Assembly (NCBI GenBank): GCA_003152485.1
Contig: PMAE01000079.1
Coordinates: 42,884-104,726, forward strand
From: Gemmatimonadota bacterium
GTDB taxonomy: Bacteria > Gemmatimonadota > Gemmatimonadetes > Gemmatimonadales > Gemmatimonadaceae
Length of the DNA stretch: 61,843 nt
Direction: 5' to 3'
Within the stretch, counting starts at the first letter, position 1; each line of letters starts with the position of its first letter. The notes under the pieces were generated by a model, which saw only the letters and a list, made by a program, of their open reading frames with translations, was not told the origin of the DNA and ran no database searches. Shown here piece by piece: positions 16,623 through 24,931 of this stretch. Position numbers and translations under genes: made by a program.

Positions 16623-18299
16623 ATGGTCCCGTCGATTCGTGGTGTTTGTCGTGTCGCCGTCGCGTTTGTGCTTGTCGTCGCGGCCTCGACTCTGAGCGCG
16701 CAACGCGTACAAGTGACGCTCGGTTCCGCCGTCGCCCAAACCCCGGTCACCGGCCGCGTCTTCGTGTTCTTCTCGAAGAACGCGGCTCACGAGCCACGAC
16801 TGGAAGCCGGGTCGTATATGGCCAGTGTCCCCTTCTTCGGTGCGGATGTGGACCAGTGGCGCCCCGGCGCGGCCACGGTTATCGATGCCAAGACGCTCGG
16901 CTTCCCCTACGCGAGTCTTACCGCGCTTCCCGCCGGCGAATACTACGTCCAAGCGATGCTCGAGCCCTACACACGGTTCACACGCGCGGACGGCCACGTG
17001 ATCTGGGTGCACAACGATCAGTGGGAAGGACAACGCTACAACGTCGCGCCGGGCACGCTCACGAGCGAGGTCCAGCACGTGCACTGGAACCCCCAGGCTC
17101 GCCAGCCACTCTCGTTCACGCTGACGAAGTCGCTGCCGCCGGTGACGGTCCCGCCCGACACGCGCTGGGTCAAACGTATCAAGATCAAGAGTGAGCTGCT
17201 GTCCAAGTTCTGGGGACAGCCGATGTATATCGGCGCCACGGTGCTCCTACCCAAGGGCTTCGATGAGGAGCCCACTCGGCACTATCCCGCCATCTATATC
17301 CAAAGCCACTTCGGACTCGGCGCCCCCTTCGGTTTCACCGAGGAGCCAGGCACAGAGACGCCGGACCAGCAGGCCACACGCCTCCAACGATCCGCACGCG
17401 AGCCGGGATGGCAGTTCGCCAAAGAGTGGATGGGCGACAATATGCCACGCATGGTCGCGATTACATGGCAACATCCGACGCCGTATTACGACGACTCGTA
17501 TGCCGTCAACTCGGTGAACAACGGTCCCTATCAGGACGCGTTGCTCACCGAGCTCGTACCCCTGCTCGAGAAACAGTTTCGCCTCATCCCCGAGGCGAAC
17601 GCGCGATTCCTCACCGGCGGATCCACCGGCGGCTGGGAATGCGCCGCGCTCCAGATCCAGCGCCCGGATTTCTTCGGCGGCGGGTGGTGCCTCTATCCCG
17701 ATCCGGTCGATTTCCACCGCAACCAGATGGTCGATCAGTACAACGACTCGAACGCCTTCGTGCCGAACAATGCGCAGGCACCGGTGCCGGAGCGCTTCAT
17801 GTCTCGGACGGCGGAAGGGCAGCCCCTGCTGACCCAGCGGCTCATGAGCCAGCTCGAGGCGGTACTCGGCAGCAAGGCGCGCAGCGGACAGCAGTTCGAC
17901 GCATGGGATGCCGCGTACGGCCCCATCGGCAGCGATGGCTACCCGAAGCGGCTCTGGGACCGGCGCACCGGCGTGATCGACACGAGCGCGGTCACGTGGT
18001 GGCGAGACAAAGGCTACGACTTGACCGACAACATGGTCCGCAACTGGGGCACGATCGGTCCGTCGCTCGCCGGCAAGTTGCACGTATATGTCGGCGATAT
18101 GGACAACTACTATCTGAATCTCGCCGTATACCGGATGGAGGACGCCGCGTCGAAGCTCACGAACCCCCGCGCGGATTTCACCTTCGAGTACGGCCGTCCG
18201 ATGAAGCCACACGGATGGCAACCCATGACCAACGCGGAGCTCGTGCGAATGATGGACGCGTTCCACGCGGCCCACCCCGCGCCAGCCGTGAGCCAATAG
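16623..18299 (+). CDS. Exported esterase D-like alpha/beta hydrolase
   Basis: A 558-residue exported protein with a signal peptide cleaved near TLSAQ. An N-terminal beta-rich domain (about 25-180) precedes an esterase domain with the nucleophile elbow TGGSTGGWE and aromatic-rich loops (GGGWCLYPDPVDFHRNQ). It resembles the putative-esterase family related to enterochelin and feruloyl esterases. The catalytic histidine may be in GRPMKPHGWQP near the C-terminus. CGGAG lies upstream of the ATG. The substrate is unknown. Confidence 0.8.
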   Translation: MVPSIRGVCRVAVAFVLVVAASTLSAQRVQVTLGSAVAQTPVTGRVFVFFSKNAAHEPRLEAGSYMASVPFFGADVDQWRPGAATVIDAKTLGFPYASLTALPAGEYYVQAMLEPYTRFTRADGHVIWVHNDQWEGQRYNVAPGTLTSEVQHVHWNPQARQPLSFTLTKSLPPVTVPPDTRWVKRIKIKSELLSKFWGQPMYIGATVLLPKGFDEEPTRHYPAIYIQSHFGLGAPFGFTEEPGTETPDQQATRLQRSAREPGWQFAKEWMGDNMPRMVAITWQHPTPYYDDSYAVNSVNNGPYQDALLTELVPLLEKQFRLIPEANARFLTGGSTGGWECAALQIQRPDFFGGGWCLYPDPVDFHRNQMVDQYNDSNAFVPNNAQAPVPERFMSRTAEGQPLLTQRLMSQLEAVLGSKARSGQQFDAWDAAYGPIGSDGYPKRLWDRRTGVIDTSAVTWWRDKGYDLTDNMVRNWGTIGPSLAGKLHVYVGDMDNYYLNLAVYRMEDAASKLTNPRADFTFEYGRPMKPHGWQPMTNAELVRMMDAFHAAHPAPAVSQ

Positions 18300-18409
18300 G
18301 CGCGCCAATGTCGGTCATCGAGTCAGATGCGCGCTGCGCACCGCGTGCTGGCCCAACGCGACCTGCCGCGGCCGATCTCACCCCCGCGCCATGACCGGCT
18401 AGAGGTCGC

Positions 18410-18925
18410 ATGGACATCTACAGCACGCTCGGCGACAACGGTATCACCTACCGTCGCTACGACCACGACGCGGTGTTTACCTGCGAGGAGGCCGATCGCG
18501 CCGTGCCACCCACAGGCGCGGCTCACACCAAGAACCTCTTCCTCCGAGACAAGAAAGGCCAGCGCCATTTCCTGCTCGTGACTCTCTGCGAAAAAGCCGT
18601 GGACCTCAAGCGGGTGGCCGATCAGATCGGCGCCGATCGACTGAGTTTCGGGTCGAGCGAACGGCTCGCGAAGCACCTCGGCGTCACACCAGGCGCCGTC
18701 ACGATTCTCGCGCTCATCAACGATCCCGGCCACAATGTCACGCTGTACGTCGATGACGATGTCTGGAACGCGGACGCCGTGCAAGCTCACCCGCTAGTCA
18801 ACACCGCCACGCTCGTGGTCTCCCAGCCCGACCTCCGCCGCTTCCTCGCCGCCACAGGGCACGACCCGCACGTGATCCACGTCGAGCACCGGCCGCGACT
18901 CGATCCTGTCATCTCAGCCACCTAA
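18410..18925 (+). CDS. YbaK/ProX-type aminoacyl-tRNA deacylase
   Basis: A 171-residue stand-alone editing domain that hydrolyses mischarged tRNA, most likely Ala- or Cys-tRNA(Pro) as in the ProX/YbaK group. Family text includes HTKNLFLRDKKGQRHFLL, KRVADQIGADRLSFGSSERL, LGVTPGAVTILALIND and HPLVNTATLVVS. GAGG lies a few bases before the ATG. It converges on the LVIVD lipoprotein, with heptad repeat locus 3 between them. The neighbours give no operon clue. Confidence 0.88.
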   Translation: MDIYSTLGDNGITYRRYDHDAVFTCEEADRAVPPTGAAHTKNLFLRDKKGQRHFLLVTLCEKAVDLKRVADQIGADRLSFGSSERLAKHLGVTPGAVTILALINDPGHNVTLYVDDDVWNADAVQAHPLVNTATLVVSQPDLRRFLAATGHDPHVIHVEHRPRLDPVISAT

Positions 18926-18969
18926 CACCCCGCGCTACACTCGCGGCGAGATAGCAGGGTCTCCCTTCC

Positions 18970-19055
18970 TCCGTTCGCTGTTGTCAACTCTCTACTTTCG
19001 CTTTTCGCTTTTGTCGACTTTCGACTTTCTACTTTCTACTTTCGTTGTTTGCTCC
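18970..19055 (-). repeat. Heptad purine-rich repeat tract, locus 3
   Basis: On the mRNA strand, directly after the LVIVD lipoprotein stop: GGGGATAGGAGCAAACAAC, then GAAAGTA, GAAAGTA, GAAAGTC, GAAAGTC, then GACAAAAGCGAAAAGC, then GAAAGTA, GAGAGTT and GACAACAGCGAACGGAGG. Two heptad runs are thus each followed by a GACAA block. It lies between convergent genes. Confidence 0.85.
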
Positions 19056-19061
19056 TATCCC

Positions 19062-21149
19062 CTACCTCGCCGCCACCCCCACCCCCACCCCAGCCAACTC
19101 CCTCACCGCCCCCGCCAACTTCTTCACCTTCGCCCCCTCACCCGCCCCACTCCCGTCTCCATCGATTTGAGTCGCCAGCTGCGTCAACTCGTCTCGCCGC
19201 TGCGTCCCCGTCGCCTTCTCCGCGCCGGCTAACGACTGCCGGATCGCCGCGATCCGATCGGCGCTGAGTCCGTTCGACCGCGCGAGTTGGTCGACATACG
19301 CTCCGGCCAACGCAAACGTCGCCGGCCACACGATCTTGGGCTGCCCCTGCACATTGAGCTCCGCGAGATGCACTGACTTCGCCGCGTCCAGCTCGTTCTG
19401 GCTGATCAACCCACTCGGCAACAGTTCCCACACGTCGAGGCCCCGCGCGATCTCGGAGCCCACGATCACGCCGTTGTACCAGTAGGCCGACCACTCCCCG
19501 CCGTCCGCGAGCCGCGTCGCATCGACCGGTCCCCGGTCGAAGAACGCGATCTCCTTGGGATGCGCGGCATCGGTCCAGTCGAATACCGAGATCCCACCCT
19601 GGTACCAGGCTTGCACCATCACATCACGCCCCGGGATCGGGATCAGTGACCCGTTGTGCGCGACACAGTTCTCCTGCGGTGTCTGCGGCGCCAGCATCTT
19701 GTAGTAGCTCTGGAACACCAACTTGTGATCCACGATCGTGAAGATCGCGTCGGCACCCCACTCGTGCGGGTCGGACGCTCGGCACTTAGGCTGCCCACCG
19801 CCGCCCCATTCATCGGAGAACAACAACTTGGTGCCGTCGTTGTTGAATGTGGCCGAATGCCAGTAGGAGAAGTTCGAGTCGGAGACCGCGTTGAGACGCA
19901 CGGGATGCGCCGGGTCGCGAATATCGAGTAACATCCCGTACCCTTCGCACGCGCCACCCGCTAACCCGATGGCGGGATAGACGGTGATATCGTGGCACTG
20001 TGTCGGAGTGATCCCCTTGTCGGTGCAACCGGGGCAGTCGGCCGCGATGTCTTTCGCAATCATCGCCGGAATCGCGTTGCGCAATGTCGTGCTGTCGGCG
20101 GCAGTTGCCGCGCCTGTCCCACCCCGCGCCTTCACGATCGCTGCGAGCTCCCGCTTGACGAATTCATCGGGGAGAACCGATTCGTCGCCGAATAGCTTGT
20201 ATGTGAATTTGCCCTTGGCTCGTTCGGCGGCGGCCACCGCCTGATCCTCCGCTGCCTCCGCATGAGCCGTCGGCGTCTCGAGTCCGGCGAACACACGCGC
20301 CGAGCTGACGATCGCGGCTTGCTCCGGATGTGCCAGCGGCACTTTGATGATCTCAATGCGGAACAATGCCGAATTGGGATCCTGATCCGGTCGCGCGCTC
20401 ACACATCCCGCGAGCTCACTCGGCGAGCGGACGCCGGCCGAGCCGGAGACGTAGATGTACACGTTGTCATGATCGTTTGGATCGACCAGCAGCGTGTGCG
20501 TGTGCGACCCACGACAGGTCTGCACGTTGGCGACGTTCTTCGGGTGCGTGAGGTCGCTGATGTCGAACACCCGGATACCCCGCAGCCGCTCGGCGCTGAC
20601 GGTGTCCTTGACCCCCTGCCCGCCGCAGTCGATGCGGCCACCAGTTCCCTCACCCGACACGAACAGCAGGTTCTTGTAGACCGAGATATCGCTCTGCGAC
20701 GCCGGGCAGTAAAAGGCGGTCTTCAGCGTCGGCTGGCTCGGGTTCGAAATGTCCCACACCTGGAAGCCGTTGTAGCTGCCCTGCAACGCGTACGGCCCAC
20801 TGAATGCGAGATCCGAATTGGTCTCCCCAAGGAATTTCGCCGACGGACGACTGTTCGAGAGCAGACGCAGGTTCCACTGCGCTTGGCCCGCATCCCACAA
20901 TCCAGCCTTGAGCCCGACGCGTGGATCAGGGTTCGGTGCCGTTGTGGACATGTCGGCGGCCGGAGCCGGCCCGCCGGAGGACGACATCGCGCCCGAATGC
21001 GCGCACCCGGCCGCCAACACCACGCCGATCGCACCGGTCACCGACCGCGAGGCCGCAGGGATCCCCATTCGTGCGGCCCACCGCAGGACGGATCGTGGGC
21101 CAGCGAGACGAGGATAGGTGCCGACTGTCGCGATGGTGGACCGGGACAT
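19062..21149 (-). CDS. LVIVD-repeat beta-propeller lipoprotein
   Basis: A 695-residue propeller protein with LVIVD-type blades: LQGSYNGFQVWDISNPSQP, LRGIRVFDISDLTHPKNV, GMLLDIRDPAHPVRLNAV and GGISVFDWTDAAHPKEIAF. The leader contains a good lipobox (LAAGC), so it should be anchored to a membrane. Cysteines in CPGCTDKG could bind metal or form a disulfide. Strong ribosome site GGAGG before ATG 21149 fixes a long N-terminal region ahead of the hydrophobic stretch. The last ~80 nt of the gene are extremely G-rich on the coding strand and encode GAVRELAGVGVGVAAR. The gene ends at heptad repeat locus 3. The function is unknown. Confidence 0.83.
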   Translation of the reverse strand: MSRSTIATVGTYPRLAGPRSVLRWAARMGIPAASRSVTGAIGVVLAAGCAHSGAMSSSGGPAPAADMSTTAPNPDPRVGLKAGLWDAGQAQWNLRLLSNSRPSAKFLGETNSDLAFSGPYALQGSYNGFQVWDISNPSQPTLKTAFYCPASQSDISVYKNLLFVSGEGTGGRIDCGGQGVKDTVSAERLRGIRVFDISDLTHPKNVANVQTCRGSHTHTLLVDPNDHDNVYIYVSGSAGVRSPSELAGCVSARPDQDPNSALFRIEIIKVPLAHPEQAAIVSSARVFAGLETPTAHAEAAEDQAVAAAERAKGKFTYKLFGDESVLPDEFVKRELAAIVKARGGTGAATAADSTTLRNAIPAMIAKDIAADCPGCTDKGITPTQCHDITVYPAIGLAGGACEGYGMLLDIRDPAHPVRLNAVSDSNFSYWHSATFNNDGTKLLFSDEWGGGGQPKCRASDPHEWGADAIFTIVDHKLVFQSYYKMLAPQTPQENCVAHNGSLIPIPGRDVMVQAWYQGGISVFDWTDAAHPKEIAFFDRGPVDATRLADGGEWSAYWYNGVIVGSEIARGLDVWELLPSGLISQNELDAAKSVHLAELNVQGQPKIVWPATFALAGAYVDQLARSNGLSADRIAAIRQSLAGAEKATGTQRRDELTQLATQIDGDGSGAGEGAKVKKLAGAVRELAGVGVGVAAR

Positions 21150-21343
21150 TGAGCCTCCGACGTATGCGGAACGTCGTGTCGTGGGTGCGATGCGTGCCGC
21201 CCGCCACTCCGGCGGAACGGAGACAGACGACCGACGGTCACCACCGCCGGACGCTGTCGAGCCCCGCTAATGTATCGACTGGAACATGGTCGCGCAGCGG
21301 AGACCGGTACGCGGTCCCGACGAGGGCGATGATAGGGAGTCGC

Positions 21344-22165
21344 TTACCCCATATGGGTGTGCGCGGCATCCGGAAACGCTACCGCACGGACGTCTTCCGC
21401 GAACGACCCGACGGCCTGTCGCACGGCCGCACCCAGTTCCGCGTATCGCTTGACGAACTTGGCGTGGAACTGCTCGTTCAGCCCGAGCATGTCGTGCAGG
21501 ACAAGCACCTGTCCGTCACAGTGCGGCCCAGCACCGATCCCGATCGTGGGCATCGTGACGGCGTCCGTCACCCGCTGCGCCAACCCAGAGGTGATGAACT
21601 CGAGCACCACCGCAAACGCCCCGGCCTCCTCGAGCGCCTGCGCGTCGGCGATCAGTCGCTCGGCTGCCTGCTCCTCCCGTCCCTGGAGCCGGATGCCGCC
21701 GAGCACGTTCAGTGACTGCGGAGTCAACCCGAGGTGACCCATGACCGGAATCCCCGCCGCGACCATGGCGCGCACCGCCGGCGCAAAATATCGCCCGCCC
21801 TCCAGCTTCACCGCGCCGGCGCCCGTGCGCTTGAGGATCTGACCCGCATTCCGCGTTGCCTCGCGCGGCGAGACCTGATAGCTCATAAATGGCATATCGA
21901 TCACCACCAGGGCGTGCGTGGTGCCGCGCTGCACGCTCCGCCCGTGATAGATCATCTGGTTGACGGTGACCGGGAGCGGCGACGTCTCGCCAGCCAACAC
22001 GGGACCCACCGAGTCGCCGACGAGGATCACGTCGACGCCTGCCTGATCCACGAGCGACGCAAACAGGCTGTCGTACGCGGTGATCATGACGATCTTTCGC
22101 CGGTCGCGCTTCATCGCCGCAAGTTCGACGGCCGTGATGCGCGCGCGCTTAGGAGAGGGTGCCAT
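21344..22165 (-). CDS. panB: 3-methyl-2-oxobutanoate hydroxymethyltransferase
   Basis: Ketopantoate hydroxymethyltransferase transfers a hydroxymethyl group from 5,10-methylene-THF to alpha-ketoisovalerate, the first committed step of pantothenate and CoA synthesis. Signature text is clear: MITAYDSLFASLVDQAGVD, ILVGDSVG, MPFMSYQ, KLEGG, VMGHLGLTPQS and IGIGAGPHCDGQVLVLHDML. At 273 residues it is full length. It starts 17 nt after the ferredoxin stop, so it is probably the third gene of a P450-ferredoxin-panB unit. panC and panD are not in the window. Confidence 0.96.
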   Translation of the reverse strand: MAPSPKRARITAVELAAMKRDRRKIVMITAYDSLFASLVDQAGVDVILVGDSVGPVLAGETSPLPVTVNQMIYHGRSVQRGTTHALVVIDMPFMSYQVSPREATRNAGQILKRTGAGAVKLEGGRYFAPAVRAMVAAGIPVMGHLGLTPQSLNVLGGIRLQGREEQAAERLIADAQALEEAGAFAVVLEFITSGLAQRVTDAVTMPTIGIGAGPHCDGQVLVLHDMLGLNEQFHAKFVKRYAELGAAVRQAVGSFAEDVRAVAFPDAAHTHMG

Positions 22166-22182
22166 GTCTGATGGTTCGATCG

Positions 22183-22404
22183 CTAAGGGAGAAGTGATTC
22201 GCCAGTCTCAGCCAACTCGACCCGGATTGCGCCGACTGGACAGCTCGCGGCGGCCTGCCGGATGATGGACTCACTGGCGCCCGCGGGATCGATCACTTCG
22301 GACTGCCGAGACGCATTGTGCGCGAACACCGAGGGCGCACGGACCAGGCATGTCCCGTTGCCGACGCACAGGTCGTGGTCCACCCATACACGAAGTTTCT
22401 TCAT
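22183..22404 (-). CDS. P450-type ferredoxin, probably [3Fe-4S]
   Basis: A 73-residue ferredoxin of the Streptomyces P450 type. The cysteine pattern is C-x5-C in LCVGNGTCLVRAPSVF and a CP in SCPVGAI. Three cysteines, with the second position of the usual CxxCxxC replaced, suggest a [3Fe-4S] cluster. The start lies 15 nt after the P450 stop, so it is the likely electron donor to that enzyme. A ferredoxin reductase is not found nearby. Confidence 0.92.
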   Translation of the reverse strand: MKKLRVWVDHDLCVGNGTCLVRAPSVFAHNASRQSEVIDPAGASESIIRQAAASCPVGAIRVELAETGESLLP

Positions 22405-22419
22405 CGGCGTGGGATGCTC

Positions 22420-23640
22420 CTACCGCCACCGCACCGGGAGCGACCGCAGCGACCGAAACTGGATGCTCGGCTCGTATTCGAGATGGTCCGTATCGAGTGT
22501 GAGCCCCGGCAACCGCTCGGCCAACGCACGGAATACTTCCTGGCCCTCTATGCGCGCGAGTGATGCACCCAGGCAGTAGTGGATGCCCGCCCCGAACGAC
22601 ACATGTGGATTCGGCTGGCGGCTGATGTCGAACGCGTCCGGTTCGCTGAATGCGGATGCATCCCGATTGGCCGAAGCGATCATCCACCGGATACGGTCAC
22701 CGCCGCGCAAGCGGCGGCCGCCGAGCTCGACGTCCTGGGCGGCGATACGCTGCGTTGACTTGACGGGCGGGTCGTACCGGAGGCACTCCTCCGTGGCCAG
22801 ACGGACGTGCTGCGCCGGGTCCTCCACCAGTCGCGCCCACTGGTCGGGATGGCGCAGAAACGCCAGCAGGCCATTGCAAATCAGGTTCATGGTCGTCTCG
22901 TGACCCGCGAACAGCAGTAGCGCGGCGTTGACGAGCACCTGATGCCGGTCGAACACTCCCTCGGTCTCCCCACGGGCCAGTACCGAGAGAAAATCGTTGG
23001 TGGGTTCGGCGATGCGTCGATCGACCAATGGCGACACATAGTCGATCATGCCGTGAATGCCCTCGGTCAACGGCCGCAGTCGATACGGCTCCCCCCGATT
23101 GATGTAGAGCAATTTGTCCGCGAGTGCGCGGAGGTGATCGCGATCGCTCTCGGGGACGCCCATCATGTGCGCGATGACACGCACCGGCAACGGGGCGGCG
23201 AGATCGCGGTGCGCATCTATTCGCCCGTGCTGCTCGACTTCGTCGAGGAGTTCTGCCACGGCGGCACGCACGAAGGGCCGCCAGGACTCCATCGACCCCG
23301 GTGTGAAAAACTCGTGGACGACCTGCCGCATCGCCGCGTGCGCGGGACGGTCCTGTTCGACGAGTTGGTCGCCGCGAAATGCCCGCACGCCGTGCAAGAG
23401 CGAGAGATCCGCTGCATCGACCGGCGGATACGGGGGCCGCTCATCAGTCCGAATGACCGCCGACGAGAACTGCTCGTGGTTGCGCACCATCCACACGACA
23501 TCGTCGTACCGCGTGACCACCCACAGCTGGTACGGCTCGTTCCAATGCACCGGGTCCTCGTCGCGGAGCCGGGCAAAAAGGGGGTACGGGTCGGCGATCA
23601 CCGCCGGCGCAAACAGCGCGTCGAGGTCAAGCGCGACCAT
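22420..23640 (-). CDS. Cytochrome P450
   Basis: A bacterial soluble P450 of 406 residues. The I-helix oxygen-binding motif (LLFAGHETTMNLI), the K-helix ExxR (EECLR) and the haem loop FGAGIHYCLGA are all intact. It forms an operon with the ferredoxin (15-nt gap) and panB. The LysR gene is divergent from a short region with a palindrome (23715-23730) and may control it. The substrate is not predictable. Confidence 0.95.
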   Translation of the reverse strand: MVALDLDALFAPAVIADPYPLFARLRDEDPVHWNEPYQLWVVTRYDDVVWMVRNHEQFSSAVIRTDERPPYPPVDAADLSLLHGVRAFRGDQLVEQDRPAHAAMRQVVHEFFTPGSMESWRPFVRAAVAELLDEVEQHGRIDAHRDLAAPLPVRVIAHMMGVPESDRDHLRALADKLLYINRGEPYRLRPLTEGIHGMIDYVSPLVDRRIAEPTNDFLSVLARGETEGVFDRHQVLVNAALLLFAGHETTMNLICNGLLAFLRHPDQWARLVEDPAQHVRLATEECLRYDPPVKSTQRIAAQDVELGGRRLRGGDRIRWMIASANRDASAFSEPDAFDISRQPNPHVSFGAGIHYCLGASLARIEGQEVFRALAERLPGLTLDTDHLEYEPSIQFRSLRSLPVRWR

Positions 23641-23714
23641 GCGTCCCCCCCACCAACCGCCGGTGGCCCATCTCCCCAGTGGCGTGCATTGGCCCGAAAA
23701 TGGGCGCGCGACTC

Positions 23715-23730
23715 AGTATTTGCCAATACT
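23715..23730. promoter_or_regulatory. Inverted repeat between P450 and LysR genes
   Basis: AGTATT-TGCC-AATACT is a perfect 6-bp inverted repeat in an AT-rich patch, in the 95-bp region between the divergent P450 and LysR starts. Its position fits an operator bound by the LysR protein to control both genes. Confidence 0.5.
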
Positions 23731-23735
23731 ATTGT

Positions 23736-24668
23736 ATGCCCCCCATTGAGACGCAACACAACTGGATGCGCATTCAGTTGCGCCACCTGCGCTACTTCAT
23801 CGTGGTCGCGGAAGAGCTCCACTTCAGCCGCGCCGCTCGGCGGCTCAATGTCTCGCAGCCGCCGCTGAGTCAGCAGATCCGGCAGCTCGAGGAGATCGTC
23901 GGGTCCGCGCTCTTCGTGCGGACGAGCCGGCGGGTCCAGCTGACGTCGGCTGGTATGGTATTCCTCGACGGTGCCCGCCGGTCGTTGGCCGAGGTCGAGC
24001 GGACAGTGGCCGCGGTCCAGCGCGCGTCGTACGGGGAACGGGATGTGCTGCGCGTAGGCTTCACGGATTCGGCCGCACTGGGCGGAATGGTCGAGATCGT
24101 CCGGGCCTACCGCGCGGCGTACCCCGAGGTGCACCTCGACCTCATCTCGGGCACGAGTCAGGACCAGATCGACGCGCTGGAGCGCGACGCCGTGGATGTC
24201 GCACTCGTCCGCGGGCCCGTTGCCTCCGCGACCGCACGCACGATCACCGTGCGCCGCGAGCCGTTCGTGGTCGCGCTCCCCGCCGACCATCCCCTGACTC
24301 GCCGCCCGGTGGTGCCGGTACGCGCGCTCTGCGGGCAACCGTTCATTCTCTTTCCGCGCCACCTCGCGCCCGCGTTCCATGACGTCGTGATCGCGCTCTG
24401 CCAACGCGCCGGGTTTTCCCCCGACGTCCGCCACGAGAGTCCGGACTACCAGACGATGTTGAGTCTCGTCGCGGCCGGACTCGGCCTGACCATCGTCCCC
24501 CAGTCCGTGCGCAACGTCAAACCAGTCGGCGTGGTCTGCCGCCCCTTGAGCGGCTCAACGGCCAAAGCCGAGCTGTCACTGATGTACCGCCCCATTCGCC
24601 TGTCCCGTGCCCTGGAGATGTTCATCTCCATGGCGCGCACGGAAGCGGCGACCCCGCCGCGCGAGTGA
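23736..24668 (+). CDS. LysR family transcriptional regulator
   Basis: A one-domain HTH plus substrate-binding regulator. The winged helix (RQLRHLRYFIVVAEELHFSRAA-type text, then SQPPLSQQIRQLEE) starts about 10 residues in, and the effector domain includes VALPADHPLTRRP and VAAGLGLTIVPQSV. ATG 23736 and ATG 23766 are both possible; neither has a ribosome site, so a leaderless transcript is possible. Divergence from the P450 operon suggests control of that operon and of itself. Confidence 0.9.
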   Translation: MPPIETQHNWMRIQLRHLRYFIVVAEELHFSRAARRLNVSQPPLSQQIRQLEEIVGSALFVRTSRRVQLTSAGMVFLDGARRSLAEVERTVAAVQRASYGERDVLRVGFTDSAALGGMVEIVRAYRAAYPEVHLDLISGTSQDQIDALERDAVDVALVRGPVASATARTITVRREPFVVALPADHPLTRRPVVPVRALCGQPFILFPRHLAPAFHDVVIALCQRAGFSPDVRHESPDYQTMLSLVAAGLGLTIVPQSVRNVKPVGVVCRPLSGSTAKAELSLMYRPIRLSRALEMFISMARTEAATPPRE

Positions 24669-24931
24669 CCCAAGGAGGGGAATTCCCACGGTGACGACTT
24701 CGGCCAGGCTCTCGCTCCGCCGCTGTGCCGGCGTTATCCGCGAGGGCAATCTTCACCGGGCATAGTCACCCGCCTTCCCGCCACCAGTTCCGCCGATCCA
24801 TCAAGACATTTGTCAGGTGACGCGCAGGTGACGACCGTACGCACCGGCAAGTGACAGGGCAGACCCATCTTCGTGGCGTTTCGTGTCTGGCGACCGCTGG
24901 GCGCCGCAACGCTTCTCGAGAGGGTGCGCAC

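Noticed and set aside
17247-18308. 353-codon minus-strand frame over the esterase
   Set aside because: Antisense to a clear exported hydrolase and without a ribosome site or motif.
18970-19055. Sequencing or assembly artefact
   Set aside because: Four loci with related but different sequence and consistent position after genes argue against it, though it cannot be excluded without reads.
24815-24840. Direct repeat CAGGTGACG in front of the DUF3558-like gene
   Set aside because: Only two copies with short length; could be chance in GC-rich DNA.
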